Assembly (NCBI GenBank): GCA_937958075.1 | Contig: CALFFB010000217.1 | Span: 1 to 9,036, forward strand | Length of the DNA stretch: 9,036 nt | Source of the DNA: an uncultured Geobacteraceae bacterium | Lineage (GTDB): Bacteria > Desulfobacterota > Desulfuromonadia > Desulfuromonadales > Geopsychrobacteraceae | Direction of reading: 5' to 3' | Shown: in pieces, positions 6,367-9,036 of the stretch | How the letters are laid out: each line of letters opens with the position of its first letter | Position numbering within the stretch: the stretch's first letter is position 1 | The notes under the pieces: generated by a model | The model's input: the letters and a program-made list of their open reading frames with translations, nothing else | Databases searched by the model: none | Told to the model about the DNA's origin: nothing | Made by a program: the position numbers and the translations under genes

Positions 6367-9025
6367 TATCATCTCCCGCGCCGTCAAGCAGGGCGCCGAT
6401 GCGGCACAACCCCGGCAGATCACAATGGCGGCAACTGATATCCGGATCATAAGGGGTTACCGTTGCCACACCCGCGGCAAAGTCCGCGGCCAGTTGCTCC
6501 AGTTGCCGCCGCCAGAAGGAGGTCAGCCCGTCCCAGTCGGCGATATCGCGCTGCCGCGCTTCGGCGTAGGCCGTCACCGCCTTGACCTTGCCGAGCAGCC
6601 CCTCATCACTGAGAATCCCCAGCAGCCGGCAGTCGCCACGACGCACCTTGGCCACCACCACCCCGCGGCTGGGCGTGGGTCGATCAGCCGTCACGGCATA
6701 GAGGGGAAGCTGCGGTTCCAGCAGGGGTTCCGACAGCATGTCCCCGATCCGCACCTGGTTGCCGGTCTTGTAATCGATGACCAGGCAGCTGCCGTCGGCC
6801 AGCTGGTCGATGCGGTCAACCACCAGCTTTAATGACAGAGGGCCAAGCTGTACCTGCTGTTGTTCTTCCACAGCGATAACCCGGAAGGCATCACGACCGG
6901 CCTCAACCTGGCAGCACCACTCCCGCAGCAATTGTCTGATCCGCTGTTTTTCCAGGTGCAGCAAGGTTGCCGGCGGCAGGGACCTGTCCTGAAAATAATG
7001 GCCGAAGGCCGCATCGACAACAGCCGCAACCAGGGTCCGCAGGGCCTCCTCCGACAAAGACACCAGCCGGGACTGATCGCCGAGGGACTGCCAGAGCCCC
7101 TTCAGGCTCAGGTGGACGAGGTCACCACGAACCCCCGGTGCTATGCCGGGCCGGGGCTGCTCCAGTGCGCGCGTCCTTAACCGGTGATGGACAAAGGCAC
7201 GAAAGGGGCAATGGGCCTGGTCCTTGAGCAGAGACGTGCCGCCGACGGCGTGCTCCCCTGTCAGCACCGGTGCCCGGGCGTCCTGCCAGGGTTCAAGGGC
7301 CAAAGGTTGATGACGGATAAGACTGATCAGATCCCGGGCCGCGGCCAGAGGTGGATCTGCGCACGCTGCCAGGGGCAGGATGAGGCGGCTCGGGGCCAGC
7401 AGCGTATCGCCACTGACGCTGGGATAGCTCAGCACGATATCCGGCGCGGCGCGGCCCAGGCGCGCCAACACCTGATCGGCGAATTCCAGCTCGCGGTGAT
7501 AATCCGCGTGGGGCATGCCGACGCCCTGTTGCAGCTGCCAGGGGATAAAGGGATTGGGACGCGGCGGGGCCGGCACGACACCCTCCGTCATGCCCATCAC
7601 CCACAGGTGGTCAAAAAACAGTCCGGCGGATTCGAGCAGGCCGACAACCTGCACCGCCTCTGTTGTCCCCTGGGTCTGAAATTCGAGGCGGCGGGCGAGC
7701 TGCCGCAGCAACTCCACGGCACGCTGCCGCGTTACCGACGGAGTCAGGGCATCAAGGCCGGCGAGGGCCGGCAGCAACTCGTCGTACCAGGCGCCCGCGG
7801 CCTGATAGCAGGTACTGCTCAGAGTCCCGTCACCGGGCCACCCCAGGGCCTTGAGCTCGGCGTCAAAGGTCTGCGTCCATTCGAGCAGAGACCGGGCCTG
7901 CTGCGAACGTTGCCCGAACTGCCCAAGTTGCTGCAGTAAACGCGGAGTCGGGCAGAAAGTCTGCGCCAGGCGACTTAGCTCAGACAGCCGAAAGCGCTCC
8001 TGCTTCAGGGCCCGCAAGCGGCGCTCAAAAACGGCTCTGGCATCCGCCTCCATAAGCCCGCCGGCGACAAAGGGGCTCCGCAGAAAAAAAGAGACCTGCT
8101 CCAGGGGGGCAAAGGAAAAATCGTCCAGCAGGGTCAGGGCGGCATCAATGACCCCCTGTCTGGCCAGCATATCCCCCAGGGATAGATTGATAACCGCTGC
8201 TGATTCAGTGATCCGTGCCCCGGCGGCGGGATCGATCTGCCCCCGCAGAACGCGTTCAATGGTAGTACGCCGCCGGGCCAGGTCAGCGACCACGACACCA
8301 ATCCGCTGCCCCCCCTGCTCCAGTTTCCGGCGCACCCAGCGGGCCATACACTCGGTTTCATGCTCCTCATCACGGGCGGCACAACGAATGATGGCACCGG
8401 CCTCACCGGTCAAGGTCACCAGCCTGCAGCTGACCCCCCGCTGACGCAGCTGCTGCAGCAACGCCGCGGCACCGGGCGGCAGCCGGTCATAACCCGTCAC
8501 CAGAACCTGCTCCGGCAGAGGCAGCAGGTCTGCAGCAAAGGCCTCGGCAATCCGCCGGGTCAGAGATCCCTGATCCAGATACTGGTGCTGCCGGCACAAC
8601 TGCAGATAATTTCGGCGCCACCGGGCAAAGAGGGCCTGATCTTCTGTCACCACGGCCCCCTCCAGGGACACGCCGTAGTCGGTCAGCAACTGATGGGCCT
8701 GAACTGCCGTCTCCGTCGTACTCTCGAGATTCATCAGCTCCAGTACGGACTCTCCCGTCGCCCGGCGAATCTGTTCCTCCCAGAGATAACGCTGTTGATG
8801 GGGGCTGAGCAGCCGCCAGCCTTCGCCGACAAACTCCAGGCACTGCTTCAGCCAGCTGCCAAAGGGGTGGATTTGCGCCGTCGGCCAGACCCTGACCCCC
8901 CGCTGCTGCATAGAGCGGGTGAATTCCCCCCGCAATGCCCGCGCCAGACGCTTGTTTGCCGTCAGAATGACCGCCCCCGTACCGGCCGCTTCAAGCAGCT
9001 GGTCGCGGGATATGTTCGAAGTCAT
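6356..9025 (-). CDS. AddB-like PD-(D/E)XK nuclease, probable DNA repair protein (TIGR03623-like), 889 aa
   Basis: Partner subunit of the AddA-like helicase in end resection. The length fits the roughly 900-residue AddB-related family TIGR03623. The N-terminus has VILTANKRLARAL (19-31) where a Walker A motif would be; no GKT/S is present, so this half is probably a non-motor helicase fold. DHLWVMGMTEGVVPAPP (472-488) is the conserved AddB-type block. The nuclease begins with CPFRAFVHHRL (Cys606) and GDLVH (His638), then Glu720, Asp737, and Asp751 and Lys753 in VIDYKTG, and Gln772. Cys865, Cys868 and Cys874 (C-x2-C-x5-C) at the end join Cys606 as the expected 4Fe-4S ligands that staple the domain. 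The stop overlaps the start of the helicase gene. The ATG at 9025 is chosen because family members begin shortly before the TANKRL motif. An in-frame TTG lies at 9031 and the frame stays open to the window edge, so a longer start cannot be excluded. No clear ribosome binding site is visible in the 11 nt left. Confidence 0.9.
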   Translation of the reverse strand: MTSNISRDQLLEAAGTGAVILTANKRLARALRGEFTRSMQQRGVRVWPTAQIHPFGSWLKQCLEFVGEGWRLLSPHQQRYLWEEQIRRATGESVLELMNLESTTETAVQAHQLLTDYGVSLEGAVVTEDQALFARWRRNYLQLCRQHQYLDQGSLTRRIAEAFAADLLPLPEQVLVTGYDRLPPGAAALLQQLRQRGVSCRLVTLTGEAGAIIRCAARDEEHETECMARWVRRKLEQGGQRIGVVVADLARRRTTIERVLRGQIDPAAGARITESAAVINLSLGDMLARQGVIDAALTLLDDFSFAPLEQVSFFLRSPFVAGGLMEADARAVFERRLRALKQERFRLSELSRLAQTFCPTPRLLQQLGQFGQRSQQARSLLEWTQTFDAELKALGWPGDGTLSSTCYQAAGAWYDELLPALAGLDALTPSVTRQRAVELLRQLARRLEFQTQGTTEAVQVVGLLESAGLFFDHLWVMGMTEGVVPAPPRPNPFIPWQLQQGVGMPHADYHRELEFADQVLARLGRAAPDIVLSYPSVSGDTLLAPSRLILPLAACADPPLAAARDLISLIRHQPLALEPWQDARAPVLTGEHAVGGTSLLKDQAHCPFRAFVHHRLRTRALEQPRPGIAPGVRGDLVHLSLKGLWQSLGDQSRLVSLSEEALRTLVAAVVDAAFGHYFQDRSLPPATLLHLEKQRIRQLLREWCCQVEAGRDAFRVIAVEEQQQVQLGPLSLKLVVDRIDQLADGSCLVIDYKTGNQVRIGDMLSEPLLEPQLPLYAVTADRPTPSRGVVVAKVRRGDCRLLGILSDEGLLGKVKAVTAYAEARQRDIADWDGLTSFWRRQLEQLAADFAAGVATVTPYDPDISCRHCDLPGLCRIGALLDGAGDDNGQ
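6373..6377 (-). promoter_or_regulatory. Ribosome binding site of the helicase gene, inside the AddB-like coding end
   Basis: On the minus strand GGGAG is followed by ATGATA and the ATG at 6366, a 6-nt spacing. It sits within the last codons of the AddB-like gene, so ribosomes finishing that gene stop at TGA 6358-6356, next to the new start. This favours translational coupling and balanced subunit synthesis. Confidence 0.7.
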
Positions 9026-9036
9026 GTCCAAATCAG

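Noticed and set aside
7184..7939. Open frame of 251 codons on the plus strand within the AddB-like gene
   Set aside because: It is antisense to a well-supported coding sequence, Gln/Gly-rich with no recognisable motif, and lacks translation signals.
3100..9000. Very frequent CTGCAG/CAGCTG/CTGCTG strings that look like scattered repeats or Chi-like sites
   Set aside because: They follow the Leu-Gln-Ala-rich protein sequence and CTG/CAG codon preference of the two large genes, with no regular spacing.
1..9036. Search for a defence system, mobile element, CRISPR array or tRNA
   Set aside because: Helicase-nuclease pairs can resemble defence modules, but motif order, Fe-S nuclease and lengths fit AddAB-type repair. 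No repeats of array type, transposase, integrase or tRNA-like sequence was seen.

Overview
The window comes from a Gram-negative bacterium with fairly high GC: sampled stretches of the large genes are about 57-67% G+C. An AsmA-family inner-membrane/periplasmic protein is present, which implies an outer membrane. The sequence alone does not fix the taxon. A proteobacterium or a former delta-proteobacterium (Desulfuromonadia-like) is my guess.

Layout. The left quarter (1-2365, minus strand) is an AsmA-family protein whose last few residues lie off the left edge. It diverges from a small plus-strand gene (2551-3030) of unknown function. The 185-bp gap between them holds a good sigma70-type promoter for each direction, and each promoter carries a repeat that could be a regulator site. 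The small gene is about 50% G+C, clearly lower than its neighbours. It ends 6 bp from the stop codon of a convergent two-gene unit that fills the rest of the window.

That unit (9025 to 3037, minus strand) encodes first an AddB-like protein with a C-terminal iron-sulfur PD-(D/E)XK nuclease, then an AddA/RecB-like UvrD-type helicase with its own PD-(D/E)XK nuclease. The two reading frames overlap by 11 nt and are presumably translationally coupled. Together they should form a heterodimeric helicase-nuclease that resects double-strand breaks to load RecA, the job done by RecBCD in E. coli and AddAB in Bacillus. The AddB-like subunit shows no Walker A motif, so this looks like a one-motor, two-nuclease machine.

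I see no RNA genes, CRISPR arrays, insertion sequences, integrases or phage genes. The region reads as ordinary chromosomal core. The least explained parts are the orphan 159-residue protein and the two repeat elements in the divergent promoter region.
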